A stretch of 64,000 nt of DNA from contig CM056556.1 in assembly GCA_029721515.1 (NCBI GenBank), forward strand, positions 19,472,645 to 19,536,644. The letters are read 5' to 3'. Position 1 is the first letter of the stretch. Every line of letters begins with the position of its first letter. A program made the position numbers and the translations under genes. Below are positions 10,895 to 21,164 of the stretch, in pieces. Source of the DNA: Synanceia verrucosa. Taxonomy: Eukaryota; Chordata; Actinopteri; Perciformes; Synanceiidae. The notes beneath the pieces were generated by a model, which ran no database searches, was not told the origin of the DNA, and worked only from the letters and a program-made list of their open reading frames with translations.

Positions 10895-11945
10895 TTTTAA
10901 CATTTAATAGCTAAATTAGATGTATCACGGATATCTGTAATTCAGTTCTTCCTTGTCAAAAAGAACGTTTCAGATATCCACAATGACATTCTTCCTAGGA
11001 CAAATGAGTCACTTTTGTATTCATGTGTATTGGGCTTCAGATATCCACAATTACATTCTGAGTATCTGAATAAAAACTCCCATTTCAGATACCTTAAATC
11101 CAATTGTTACTAGTGATATTTTTTCATTTCAGATATCCTAAAAGAAAAACTATTTTTAGAATGTCATTTTGAATATCCAAAATACATTGCGACTAGTAAC
11201 AATAGGATTTAAGCTATCTGAAATGAAAAAATTATGACTAGTAACAATTGGTTTTAAGAATCCATAATGACATATTTACTAGTCGCAATGTAATTTTGAA
11301 TATCCAAAATACATTGCGACTAGTAAATATGTCATTATGGATTCCCACAATTCGTATTATGACTAATAAAAATGTAACTTCAGATATCTACAATTAGAAT
11401 TATAACTGGCAACAATACAATTGCAGATATCCACAAATATATTGCTGATATCTGGATCACCAGGATAAGTTTTTCATTTTTGATATCTGAAATGAAAATT
11501 GGATTGAAGATATCTGAAATGGGAGTTTTTCCTTGTAAGAATTCAATTGCATATATCCAGAATGTTCATTCTAGATATCCAGAATGTAATTGTGGATATC
11601 TTAAATGACAATTGTGAATAGGAGGAATGTCATTGTGGATATCTGAAATGTTCTTTTTGACTAGGAAGAATTGAATTACAGATATCTATAATACATATCC
11701 AGTCTAGCTATTAAATGTCAAATGTTTTTAAGGACCCCGCCACTCTATGAGGATAAGCAGTAGAAAATGGATGGATGTTTTTAAGGATCTTTAGATATCT
11801 AAAATTAAGTTTTGACTAGTACAATCAATGTTGTAGATATATTGAAATAACATTTCTACTAGTAAGGATGTCATTGCAGATATCTTTAATTACAATTATG
11901 ACTAGTTTAAAATTACATTTCTATTAAGAGAAATGCTATTATGGG
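10895..11945. mobile_element. Foldback element rich in GATATC motifs
   Basis: The left end (ACATTTAATAGCTAAATTAG ... GATATCTGTAATTCAGTTCTTCC ... AGAACGTTTCAGATATCCACAATGACATTC) is the inverted complement of sequence at 11625-11720 (GAATGTCATTGTGGATATCTGAAATGTTC ... GAAGAATTGAATTACAGATATC ... AGCTATTAAATGT). Between these ends, dozens of GATATC-centred palindromes alternate with ACTAGTAACAAT-type spacers, so the whole 830 bp folds on itself. Related repeats continue to 11945 after a small insertion. There is no coding capacity. It resembles Angel-type fish foldback MITEs in architecture; family identity is not claimed. Confidence -1.
11733..11776 (+). mobile_element. 44-bp SINE tail with 13-bp target duplication
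   Basis: CCCGCCACTCTATGAGGATA followed by AGCAGTAGAAAATGGATGG is the last piece of the tRNA-headed SINE. It is flanked on both sides by ATGTTTTTAAGGA, a target-site duplication, so this is a genuine minimal retrotransposition event inside the foldback element and not a later deletion. Confidence -1.
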
Positions 11946-12155
11946 TGTAGTGGTTAGCACTGTCGCCTCAGCGCAAGAAGGTACCGGGTTCGATTCCCAG
12001 CCCGGGCCTTTCTGTGAATGTACATACATGGGGATTAGGTTAATCGGCTAATTTAAATTGTCCTTAGGGGTGAATGTGAGTGTGAGTGGTTGTCTGTTTC
12101 TGTGTGCCCTGCAATGAACTGGCGACTTGTCAAGGGTGTCCCCACCCTCTCACAC
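11941..12155 (+). mobile_element. tRNA-headed SINE, 3'-truncated
   Basis: Begins GTGTAGTGGTTAGCACTGTC (A box) and has GGTTCGATTCC at 11987-11997 (B box), followed by the conserved body CGGCTAATTTAAATTG and TGTGCCCTGCAATGAACTGG. It stops near CACACTAAGA where the piggyBac sequence starts. The same family occurs at 34249, 45355 and 49006. Confidence -1.
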
Positions 12156-13060
12156 TAAGACTGACCTCTGAAGAGCTCAAAACATTCCTGGGAATGAACA
12201 TGGTAATGTCCTACATAAGGTACCCAAGAACAAGGATGTAATGGTTGTCATAGCAAGGACTTCACCTTGATTTGTTTGCCAATGCCATGTCAGTCAACAG
12301 GTTTGAGAGGATCATGAAATATGTCCACTTTGTGGACAATTACTCCACTCCAGCATCCTGAATGCTCTCCAGGGCACATTCAGTGCATCGCTTGAGCCAG
12401 AGGAGTATCAGTCCATGGATGAAAAGCCGAAGCCCTGGGGAGTGAAGGTTTGGGTGAGAGCAGGTTCCTCTGGCTACATGTATCGCTTCGAACCATACCA
12501 GGGTCCATCTGGAGGACGAGAAGAAATAAGCCAACTTGGAATGGCTGGAGATGTTGTGATGCGTCTCTGTGAGGACCTGCAGGACCGAAACCACAAGGTG
12601 TTTTTTGATAACTTCTTTTGTACCATTCCCCTCCTCCAGGCTTTGAAGCATCAAGGCATCTTCGGTACTGGCACTTGCCGGAGGAACAGGCTCCATGGAG
12701 CACAGGAAAAGCTAAAAACGGAAAAGAAGCAGAAGAAAGAGGGAAGAGGGTCCGTCTCAGTTGTGACGAATGCCCAAAACATAACCGTCACATGCTAGAT
12801 GGACAGTTCAGTTATCCATATGGCCTCTTCCTGCACTGATGTGTCTCCAACCGATGAAGCAGAAAGATGGAGCAAGAATGAGAAGAAGATGCTGAAAGTC
12901 CAAAGACCATTTGCTGTAAAGCTCTATAATCAGCACATGGGAGGAGTCGACCAGATGGATCAGATGGTGGCAGCGTATCACCACAGACGACGAAACCAGA
13001 GGTGGTACATCAGTTTTCTTTCACTTGATGGACATCGCAGTTGTGATGAAAAGTTTTTCT
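12155..13060 (+). pseudogene. piggyBac-family transposase remnant
   Basis: Three frames together read LTSEELKTFLGMNMVMSYI, RYPRTRM, FANAMSVNRFERIMKYVHF and VDN, then DEKPKPWGVKVWVRAGSSGY and VFFDNFFCTIPLLQALK, then RPFAVKLYNQHMGGVDQMDQ. These are the conserved blocks of a PGBD/piggyBac transposase (DDE_Tnp_1_7), including the DNFF and GGVDxxD aspartates. A deletion joins the IDE motif directly to the KPWGVKV block. Several frameshifts and a stop near 12795 separate the pieces. It is about 900 bp against roughly 1.7 kb for an intact gene. No inverted repeats with TTAA flanks were found. Confidence -1.
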
Positions 13061-13216
13061 GCCTAAAAATGGCATGATATCATTGATGGGGGTGATATTT
13101 GTAGATTAGAGCCCACTCAGTCATTTTCACCAGCTGATATTACTGTAAATTTTATCATAATCAGTATTTCACCTGCCAGAAAGTGATTGCTGTCTTAAGT
13201 AACTTCTGTTCGTATT

Positions 13217-13272
13217 AGTTATGTATCTCGAGGGAAGGAGTTACGTTTCTCCTTCCCTCGAGATACGTAACT
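13217..13272. repeat. Near-perfect 24-bp hairpin
   Basis: AGTTATGTATCTCGAGGGAAGGAG at 13217-13240 pairs with CTCCTTCCCTCGAGATACGTAACT at 13249-13272 with one mismatch and an 8-base loop. It stands alone in otherwise unremarkable sequence. It could be the merged ends of a lost element. Confidence -1.
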
Positions 13273-15335
13273 CATTCCCACGAGATTAAAAAAAAATTCT
13301 CCTAGGGGTCTAGAGAGACTCCATAGGAAATAATAAATTGATCGGACAAACTATTTACTCTCCTGTTGATGTGAAAAATGCAATGCCAACTGTTTACCAT
13401 AACTATCATCTTTAACATTTGCTGTGATATTTTTGTATTAATCCAGTATGGTATTGGATGCATAGGCAACCTATTTTTGCATGCAAATATGAGGACGGTG
13501 TATGACAGCATATTGCCTTCATGTCACTTGTCTTTTCTACTCGTGCAGATGGAGTCATGAAATTTGATTCAACAGCGACAGAGGGCTTCATAAGGATGTG
13601 TGCCTCTGACCACCTGAAGCATGCACCGCAAAGACGGGAAGGTGGAGGTCACGCCACCGTTTCTCAGGATTAATCAATAAAAATAAAGAGAAATGAATGG
13701 GGATTGAATTGTGAGTCATTTTTAAGTGTAAATGCTGTGGGTTTTTTTAAGGCTCCAGATGCATGCGGTATATTGTAGTTATTTATTTATTTAAAAGGAC
13801 ACTATGTAATTTTTTAAGTATTTTATTATCTCAAATCAGCATCTTCATTCATGAATAGATCTTCATCGGTGTAAAATAAGCTATGCCAACAATCTGACTT
13901 ATCCCACTGGGCGAAGAATCAGTCATCTATCTTTATATATGGGTCGCTCATACGGAGGCTTCCATGTGTAACCCCTATGAAAATACAGCTTTGGGTTTAC
14001 TTTTCATATTCCATTTGTTTGGTTTAAATAACTTTAATTTTAATGTCTGAAATCACTGTGAACTTTGTTTTAAGATAACTGTAGTTGCTTTAAGCAGCCG
14101 CTAGACGGCTCTATGTGCGTTCAGTGTACTAAATGTGTAGTGGACGTGCGCATTGCATGCTGGGATAGAGACACTCGCACTAAGCTAAATGCTAATGCTA
14201 CCACGATATATCCACGAGAGAAGTTATTGCCATTTTATGGAAGATATACTGCTTTATTTTCCAAAGTTACGAGTCTGTACATGTTTTGAGTTGTCACGAG
14301 AGAGTCCCAGACGCCTGCGACCGGAGAATTTTCTTTCTTTTGTTGTTTTCCACCGAGGACTCCGGTGAGTGTATTAGCTTAGCATGCTACGTTGCTAACG
14401 GACAGGCGGAATTTTCAGTTGTTTATGAATCAATATTGAGCCTTTCTTATAATCTAAAACCAATCGGAGTTAAGTGTAAATATTATGAGGATGCTGTAAT
14501 GAGTCAATATGCTGGGTTTTGTGTGTCAGAATTGCGTTTATTTTCATGTGAAAATGGCGATTTTTGCTGTGCCATCTCTGGAGGCCATTGTTCAATGTTG
14601 TTGAGTTAGGAAAGTGATACATGTCCACTGAAGCTCATGATATGTACATATATAGGGTTTTCCTGATTTTCATGATATAAATAATAAGTTACAGTTCATT
14701 TGGGCAAAATTGAAAGTGCATAAATGTGAATGTGAATAAGAAAAACATGATTGTTTAGAGATAAGAGATCATTTTTGTTACATGATTGATATAATACGGC
14801 TAAGACACACATTAATGGTGATTGAGGTTTTGATGACTCATGATATAGTTCATCATTCCTTGTGTGACCAGTGTTATATGTCACATTTGAATTATAAAGA
14901 GAACAATATATATGATACTGTACAGTAATTGATGATTGATAATTAACTTTACTTTCTGCTATGGCAGATTGGTTTTTTTGAGTTGCTGAATCTACATTCA
15001 GTGGACAGAGGTGATTCCAACCAGGGTTCCTGATTGAGTCGAGGCAGGATTAAAGGGTCCAGAATTCTCCATCTTCATCATCTCTGTGAAGAGTTTTACC
15101 TGGGCAGATAAGATCCACGCTGCGAGCAGTGGCCACACCAAAACACACACACTACCCGGGTAGCACAAACACACTGACTGAATCGACTTGGACGGACATG
15201 GATTCAAACTTAACATTCTCATTGGACTTTGACAAACTTTGATATCAGACAGCTTTAAGCTGTGAATGGACACTTTATTTTGTTTTATTTTTTTTCTATT
15301 CTGGGGTTTTGAATCTGAGCTGATTCCACTTTCTG
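13273..15335. other. No host gene seen
   Basis: Contains short open frames of low information, including one at 14286-14609 without recognisable domains. The stretch around 13795-14300 (CATACGGAGGCTTCCATGTG, GCATTGCATGCTGGGATAGA) has a composition seen in fish MITEs, but no boundaries could be fixed. 14990-15290 could contain the missing 3' flank of the Gypsy element; no LTR pair was recognised. Confidence -1.
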
Positions 15336-15363
15336 TTGGTTGTAAAAATAATCAGGCCTGTGT

Positions 15364-15535
15364 TTACAGCTCACTGTTCAACTTGCTCTCAAAGTAAGCT
15401 CCTTGATCTGAGCGAATCCTTTTTGGAAAGCCATAAACGAGAAAGAAGTCATTCCAAAGTCTCCTACCGACTTGCTGAGCAGACTGATTCTTGCACGGGA
15501 ACGCATGAGCCATTTTGGAGAAGTGATCAGTCACT
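15364..15535 (-). pseudogene. Gypsy integrase, second half of core
   Basis: Resumes with DHFSKMAHAFPCKNQSAQ, then GFPKRIRSDQGAYFESKL. The SDQG motif is the second catalytic Asp of the DDE triad. It is separated from the first half by A/T-rich and inverted duplicated sequence, and is truncated before the final Glu. Confidence -1.
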
Positions 15536-15539
15536 ACCA

Positions 15540-15772
15540 ATATATCCACCAATATATTGTTGGATATATTGGTATATATATATTGGTGGATATATATATA
15601 TATATATATATATATCCACCAATATATTGGTGGATATATATCAGAGCCAATGGAGCTCATATGCATTGACTTTTGGAGAAGTGATCAATCACTACCAATA
15701 TATCCATGGTTTTACCATCACTGACCTCCGCTGACCAAAAGTCAATGCATATGAGCTCCATTGGCTCTGATG
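15540..15772. repeat. Inverted duplication plus ATATCC repeats inside integrase
   Basis: ATCAGAGCCAATGGAGCTCA (15629 on) and about 17 further bases recur as the exact inverse complement at 15736-15772 (CCAAAAGTCAATGCATATGA ... GGCTCTGAT). In addition, TTTTGGAGAAGTGATCA.TCA followed by CTACCAATATATCCA occurs directly repeated at 15512 and 15673, and the interval holds ATATATCCACCAATATATTG palindromes. The pattern fits repeated template switching during replication. Confidence -1.
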
Positions 15773-16376
15773 TGCAGATACTCTCCAATGGGGCACGGGC
15801 ATTCGACTTTGGGGTCTTCCCCACAACACAGCGTTGGCAGCTTTTCACATGGTCGTCAATGTCTCGTTTCATCCCAACCCAGAAGAATCTCTGCCTTGCT
15901 CGAGACAACGTTCGGCTTTTCCCTTGATGGCCAGCAGTGTCATGAATTCCGTTGAGCACTTGTGCCTTGAGAGAGTCAGGGGCCACAAAGAGGAAGAACC
16001 ATCTGTTCATTTTGCTATCTCTCCTGACCTTGCACAGCACACCATCACGGATAACCAGCTTGTCCCAGTACTTCAGGAGCCGACGTACACTGGAAGGTTC
16101 ACCAACTTTCTCATCCCTAGATGGTTTCTGACATCTCTCTGAGTAACAGAGGACCCGACTTATGGTTCCATCTTGACCTTGCTGAGTAACAAGACTGCTG
16201 TGGGGGATGGGTGAGTCAACCTGCTGTAGCTGAGGAATAGTTGGGCTTGCCCCCATACCTTCACTTAGACCACCAGTGGAGTGTACATCCAGAACAGCCA
16301 ACACTTCTGGAGCCTCGATCGACACCATTCTACTGCCGGTTGTGTCGGGTGGACCTTTGCATGATCTCAGGACCAT
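15657..16376 (-). pseudogene. Gypsy integrase, zinc-binding and core start
   Basis: An open frame with LKYWDKLVIRDGVLCKV, then GIHDTAGHQGKSRTLSRAR and QRFFWVGMKRDIDDHVKSCQ before RC: the HHCC zinc finger of a Gypsy integrase. The core starts PMELICIDFWSAE, holding the first catalytic Asp, then DILVVIDHFSK. It is interrupted right after this by the scrambled repeat at 15540-15772. Confidence -1.
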
Positions 16377-16449
16377 ATGATGGTTGTTGGAACATTTGAA
16401 GGCATGATGGACAGTATCATCACGAACACCATTGACGTTCTGTAGGAGT

Positions 16450-17031
16450 TACATGTATGGCTCTGTGACAAGGCGATGTGCCATGCAAGACTGGACGAAT
16501 GGGTCTTTGCTCAAGGCATCAGTGACAACATTTCTGGAGCCTGGATCATACTTCAGGTCAAAACTCTACAATGTGAGTTTAGCTACCCATCGTTGCTCAC
16601 AAAATTCCAGTCTGTGAACAGGATAGTTCATCTGCCAGCGCGATGGTGTTCTGCTGGCAAAAGCCACTGGCTTTGCTGTCACTTGTCCAGGAGGGACCTG
16701 AGAGAGAACTGACCCAACTCCATGCATCTATGGCCAGAACAAATGGCTGATCAAAATCAGGGTGAGCCAAAGTCAGAGTCTACAGCAGATCTTCTTTCAA
16801 GGTGTCAAAGTTGTCCTGACATGCTGGTGTCCAGTCAGCAGACGTGAGGTCTATAGTGGAGGAGAAGGTGTTCCCCCCTAGAACAACCAACACATTCGAT
16901 GGTAATGGTGTGGTAATGGGTAGGCACCTCTGACAGTCCGTGCATTCAGCCATCTGAAGTCCGTGCAGATTCTTAGGTCACCATTCCTCTTCCAGACTAG
17001 CACTAGTGGAGATCACTGTGCAACTTGTGAA
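16450..17031 (-). pseudogene. Gypsy reverse transcriptase fragments
   Basis: Broken frames on the minus strand include SPLVLVWKRNGDLRICTDFR (the KKDGSLRLCIDYR block), WLNARTV and PLP, and further down PADWTPACQDNFDTL-type RNase H linker sequence. The YxDD active site is deleted. Supported only by these short blocks and by position between protease and integrase. Confidence -1.
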
Positions 17032-17463
17032 TTATCCCTCTCTCCTCCTCATCTCATTCGGTGCTGTCCTTGGCTTAGCATAATGGCTTGGGGGTATCCA
17101 CCTGTATCCACAACCAATAATGACAATGTCCTCAGCTGACTGTTTTGTAATGTCTGGAATGCATTCCAATAAACATGCTTCAGCAGACTCACTTAGAGTA
17201 CATGCCATGGATCCACTATCACTGAGAGCTCTAAAGGTGGGTCCATTTTCAACAGAAACTGACGCGTAAAACAAATGATCAGATATTGTAACTGTCTGTA
17301 CACTCTGGAAAATAACTGTCACTACTGTACAGCTGACATAAAGAGCTTCAAAACCAAAGGTGGAAGATTCACTCTCAAGATCTACGTGCTCCTCCCCTGC
17401 ATGCAGATTAGCTTGTTTGACTGCTGGTTTGAAACAACTGCACTCCTCCTTCTGTATGGACAT
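17032..17463 (-). pseudogene. Gypsy aspartic protease remnant
   Basis: Overlaps the end of the gag frame in a different phase, as expected for gag-pol. It contains FRALSDSGSMACTLSE, the flap-and-active-site loop of a retropepsin with D-S-G in place of the more common D-T-G, followed by an EDIVIIGCGY strand. It runs into stops before the reverse transcriptase. Confidence -1.
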
Positions 17464-18044
17464 CTGTTCCTCGAGTGATCAGGTGAGAAACACTGGAAAC
17501 ACAGCTTTTTGTTTCTACAGTGTGACAAAGTAGAGTGAGAAGAGTCTCCACAGACTAAGCATAATACATTAAGGCCTTGAATTTGAGGTGAACTGCTCAG
17601 TCTCCTGCCAGCTGTTCTGGGCTGGGCATTGTTCACGAGAACATCTTCCAACATACTCATTATCTTTTTCAGAGCAGAGTGGTCAGTGGATGTGGACTGT
17701 GGTGGAGACTGCGCATTGCACAGGGGCACTGGGTTAGTGTTCACCTCTAAGCTGTTCACAGTCACTTGCTTCTTCGGGAGGACTCTGTCTTTTTTCTTCG
17801 CTGCTGCTTTGACAAATTTCTCTGAGTGATATTCATTCAAGACTTCCTGCTCCTCAGAAGCTGACCACTCTATTGTCCTTGAACAAAAAGTGAGTGTCAA
17901 ATCTGAATCTGGGCAGTTCCTAATGAACATGCGTGAGACCTCCATGGACAGGCAGTCTTGCTGTTTACCCTGTTCTTTGAGGCACTCTGTTGCGACATCA
18001 GCAGCATGGTTAATGTCAATGTCAGTTTTATTTATATAGCACAT
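17382..18044 (-). pseudogene. Gypsy gag, zinc-knuckle part
   Basis: Encodes AADVATECLKEQGKQQDCLS followed by MEVSRMFIRNCPDSDL and EEQEVLNEYH, then two CCHC-type zinc knuckles: CLVCGDSSHSTLSHC and CFQCFSPDHSRNRC. This is the nucleocapsid end of gag, which packages element RNA. The first few residues (MCYINKTDI) come from the tail of the inserted LINE, so the apparent start is artificial. Confidence -1.
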
Positions 18045-18487
18045 TTAAAAAGCCAGTGGCCAACGAAAGTGCTTTACAGCATAATATAATCAACAGCACT
18101 AGGAACAAAAAAAGCAAAACAGTAAAAAAAAGTGAAATAAGACAGATAAAAGATAAGAACAGGTGAAATAAAAACAGATAAAAGAAAAAAAACGGTAAAA
18201 TAAAACAGATAAACGATACAAACAAGTGACTCTGCTTAGCCAAAGGCCAGGGAGAACAGGTGGTCTAGACGGACTTAAAACATGAAGAGGCTGTTTGCCG
18301 ACCACACAGAAAAGGGCAGAGCGTTCCACAGAGTGGGAGCCACCACAGCAAATGCTCGATCTCCTCTCGAATTTAAGTGTGATCGAGAGACATCCAGGAC
18401 CATCTGGTCAGCTGACCTGAGGGCTCTGGAGAGTTGATGCACCCTAACAAGGTCAGCTAAATATTCAGGGGCCAGTATGCACAGCCA
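18020..18487 (-). mobile_element. L2-like LINE, 3' end
   Basis: The minus strand reads APEYLADLVRVHQLSRALRS, then RAFAVVAPTLWNALPFSVW and FKSRLKTHLF-type sequence, the typical end of an L2/CR1 ORF2, followed by a tail with AAAGTGCTTTACAG / TATAAATAAAACTGACATTG. It sits within the Gypsy gag, whose reading continues on both sides, so it inserted after Gypsy. Confidence -1.
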
Positions 18488-18856
18488 GTAATCGTAGGGG
18501 GCTTCTTGTGGCTCTGGGAGAGTTGTGTAAAAGTCTTGCAGAGGAAGGTATGAGAAAATTTTACAACTGAAATGTCTCCTGAAAAGGCTGTATACAGAAT
18601 CTGGGCTGCTTCTTATGTCAAGTCCACTAGACTTCATGCCCACCTTGACAACACCTTTGGCTTTGCCCCTTAAATGATGAGGATCTCCTCACCTTGTTCC
18701 TATACAGCACGGGTCACCAACCTGATGCCCACGGGCACCAGGTTGCCCGCAAGAGCCAGGTAAGTCGCCCGCGGGCCTGTTCTAAAAATAGCTCGGTTGC
18801 AACATTGCAGTGAAGACCAGCTAGCGGGCACAAAAAGATGATTTACCCCCGAAAAC

Positions 18857-19108
18857 ATGGCAGAAAAAAGAAAGAAAACATATAATTTTCACAGTGAATG
18901 GGAAGAAGAGTTCTTTTTTATCACTGTGAAAGATTCCTGCATGTGTCTCATTTGCGGGGCGACTGTGGCGACGGCAAAGCGGCACAGTGTGGAGAGACAT
19001 TTCCAAATATGTCATGCCAGCTACCATGCTAACTACCCGCCGCGCAGCGCACTTCGAGCAGAAAAAGCCCGTGAGTTGAAGGCAGGTTTGTGCACACGAG
19101 ATCGGTGA
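18857..19108 (+). pseudogene. hAT transposase, BED zinc-finger part
   Basis: Starts MAEKRKKTYNFHSEWEEEFF and contains CLICGATVATAKRHSVERHF followed by QICH, a C2H2 BED-type DNA-binding finger as in GTF2IRD2/EPM2AIP1/ZBED5-like proteins. A stop after LCTRDR separates it from the next piece; the sequence in the gap (SFRAAHFLIQKKKAFSDG) still reads as transposase. Confidence -1.
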
Positions 19109-19184
19109 AAAACTCCCAAAAAAACAACCAAAGCCTCATTCAGAGCTGCACATTTCTTGATTCAGAAAAAGAAGGCATTTTCAG

Positions 19185-19679
19185 ATGGTTTTCAAAGAAG
19201 CGATGATGCTAATAGCAAAAACTGTGCTTAAAGACGAGAAATATGGAACGGATGTAATCTCCGCTCCCTCTGATGTCCAACTAGGGGCAACTACAATGGT
19301 TAGACGAGTGTCGGCCATCTCTGGGAACTTGGCCGATCAGCTGGACCGGGATCTGGCGAAGTGCAGGTGGTTCAGCATTCAGTGTGACGAGTCAGTGGAC
19401 AGCAGCAGTACAGCGCAGCTGATGGTTTTTATCTGGATGGTGTTTGATGATTTCTCAACAAAAGAAGGACTTCTGACACTACTGCCTCTTAAGACAACTA
19501 CAAGGGGAGTTGACATCTGTAACGCGGTCAAGGAGTTTTTCACAGAGAAAAAGGTACTGTTGGAAAAGCTAGTATCACTGACTACCGACGGGGCTCCTGC
19601 TATGACCGGCCGACATACAGGATTCATCGCTCACTGTAAAGGTGACCCAGAGTTCCCAAACTTGACCTTGCATTTTTAA
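19185..19679 (+). pseudogene. hAT transposase, catalytic part 1
   Basis: Contains VRRVSAISGNLADQLDRDL, FSIQCDESVDSSSTAQLMVF and KLVSLTTDGAPAMTGRHTGF, the DUF4371/RNase-H-like hAT blocks with the CDES and TDGAPAM acidic residues. It ends abruptly at NLTLHF. In relatives this is followed by an LHCIIHQQ block and the insertion domain, which are deleted here. Confidence -1.
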
Positions 19680-19705
19680 CGGACATTACTGGAAAACTGA
19701 ACCAT

Positions 19706-20380
19706 TTGAACTGTGAGCTGCAAGGCAAAGGTAAGGCTGTTGCTGACATGATAAGTGCCTTAAATGTATTTAAAGCCAAGATGAGCATTTTCTCTGTGCA
19801 TTTACAGAGTAAAAAAAAGGTGCTGCGCTTTCCCTCTGTGCAGATGGTGATGAAAGACAATACTTCTGCATCTGAGACTTTTGAGAAAGTTGCAGAAAAG
19901 TACTCCCAAGTCATGAACAGACTTGGACAAGAGTTTGAGAACAGGTTTTGTGACCTTGATCGGCTTGAGCCATGTGTGTCATTCATTTCCAATCCTTTCA
20001 TGAACGTGGACACAACATGCATTGCTGAGCAACAAAGTGCAACATTCAGCTTGGATGCTGGACAGGTGGAAATCGAAATTGTAACACTGCAAAATGACAT
20101 CCACCTCAAAGCCTATCAGGCTGCACCAAACTTTTGGTACCTTGTTGACGCAGAAAAGTGCAGTGGTGTATGCTCAGCAGCTATGAAGGTTGCCAGCCTA
20201 TTTGGTTCAGCCTATCTTTGTGAGTCAGCTTTTTCTGACATGAACTTCATCAAAAACAAACGGAGAACACGCCTCACTGATGCACATCTCCAAGACTCAC
20301 TCAGAGTTGCAGTGTCAAGTTACACCCCTGGTGTAAGTTATACTCTGGTGAACAGCATGCAATGCCAGGCTTCCCACTAA
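19706..20380 (+). pseudogene. hAT transposase, insertion and C-terminal part
   Basis: Resumes after a deletion with LNHLNCELQGKGKAVADMIS, then AEKYSQVMNRLGQEFENRF, and ends with GSAYLCESAFSDMNFIKNKR followed by RTRLTDAHLQDSLRVA, the hATC dimerisation region. About 150 residues of the catalytic core are absent between this and the previous piece, so the element cannot move itself. Confidence -1.
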
Positions 20381-20639
20381 CAAAGAAACTGATACCAGAT
20401 GTTTTCTGTGGCAAAATAGCAGTTGAATTCAGTTATTGAAAAGTGGTGACAAATTTGCTTGTTAAATGTAAGATATGATGATTAAAAATGTTGGAGACTT
20501 GGTGATGTGTTCAGTAAAATCTGACAGTATTTTTTGTATGTAATTAATAATCTGTACAAACATGGTGCATTGTAGTCCATGATTTGTTAAAAAAAAGAAG
20601 TGGTAATTTGAAAATGTAAATACTTGCTGAGATTTATAG

Positions 20640-20872
20640 AAATGGTAAATGGTGTTGCATTTGTATAGCGCTTTTCCAGTCTACCAACAGCTCAAAGCGA
20701 TTTACACTACATTTCCCATTCACACACTGATGCCAGAGGCTGTCATGCAAGGAGCTAACAACTCATCAGGAGGGGTTCAGTATCTTGCTCAAGACATGCA
20801 CCTCGGGGTAGCCGGGATTTGAACAAGTGATCTTTCGATCACTAAACCACCCGCTCTACCACTGAGCCACAG
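20640..20872 (+). repeat. Interspersed repeat (GTTGCATTTGTATAGCGC type), copy 1
   Basis: TGGTAAATGGTGTTGCATTT followed by GTATAGCGCTTTTCCAGTCT, then a body up to ACTGAGCCACAG and an A-run. A second copy lies at 58563-58838 in the same orientation, about 85% identical by eye. It is a non-coding LINE/SINE-tail type repeat common in fish. Confidence -1.
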
Positions 20873-21164
20873 AAAAAAAAAAAAAAAAAATACTAGAAAT
20901 AGTGTTGACAAATGTTGCATATTGATATGTATGTCTTTCCTACCTTGGTAAATCATTGTCGATAATTATTGTGAGAAATCATTAACATGATTGGTGTCTT
21001 CACATAGATGAATATCATTAATTATTAATAATGACATTAATTAAGGGTAAATTGAGCAAATTTGTTATTTCAGTAATGTGTATCGAACTGGTAGCCCTTT
21101 GCATTAATCGGTACCCAAGAAGTAGCCCTCAGTTTCAAAAAGGTTGGTGACCCCTGCTCTACAG

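Larger units (their letters stand above)
18708..21156 (+). mobile_element. hAT element, nearly complete but disabled
   Basis: Ends are CACGGGTCACCAACC and GGTTGGTGACCCCTG, a good inverted repeat. The flanks CTATACAG (18700-18707) and CTCTACAG (21157-21164) form an 8-bp target duplication with one mismatch. It carries a BED-finger transposase gene in three pieces, and an unrelated repeat at 20640-20872. It is inserted in the Gypsy gag and split that gene. Confidence -1.

Noticed and set aside
11941..12010. A tRNA gene suggested by A and B box motifs
   Set aside because: The sequence continues into the SINE body and does not fold as a full cloverleaf; other copies in the window confirm it as a SINE head.
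14286..14609. A 107-aa plus-strand open frame as a host gene
   Set aside because: No recognisable domain, no conserved splice structure around it, and composition like the surrounding non-coding DNA.
19624..20109. A 161-aa minus-strand open frame
   Set aside because: Antisense to the hAT transposase; no motif of its own.
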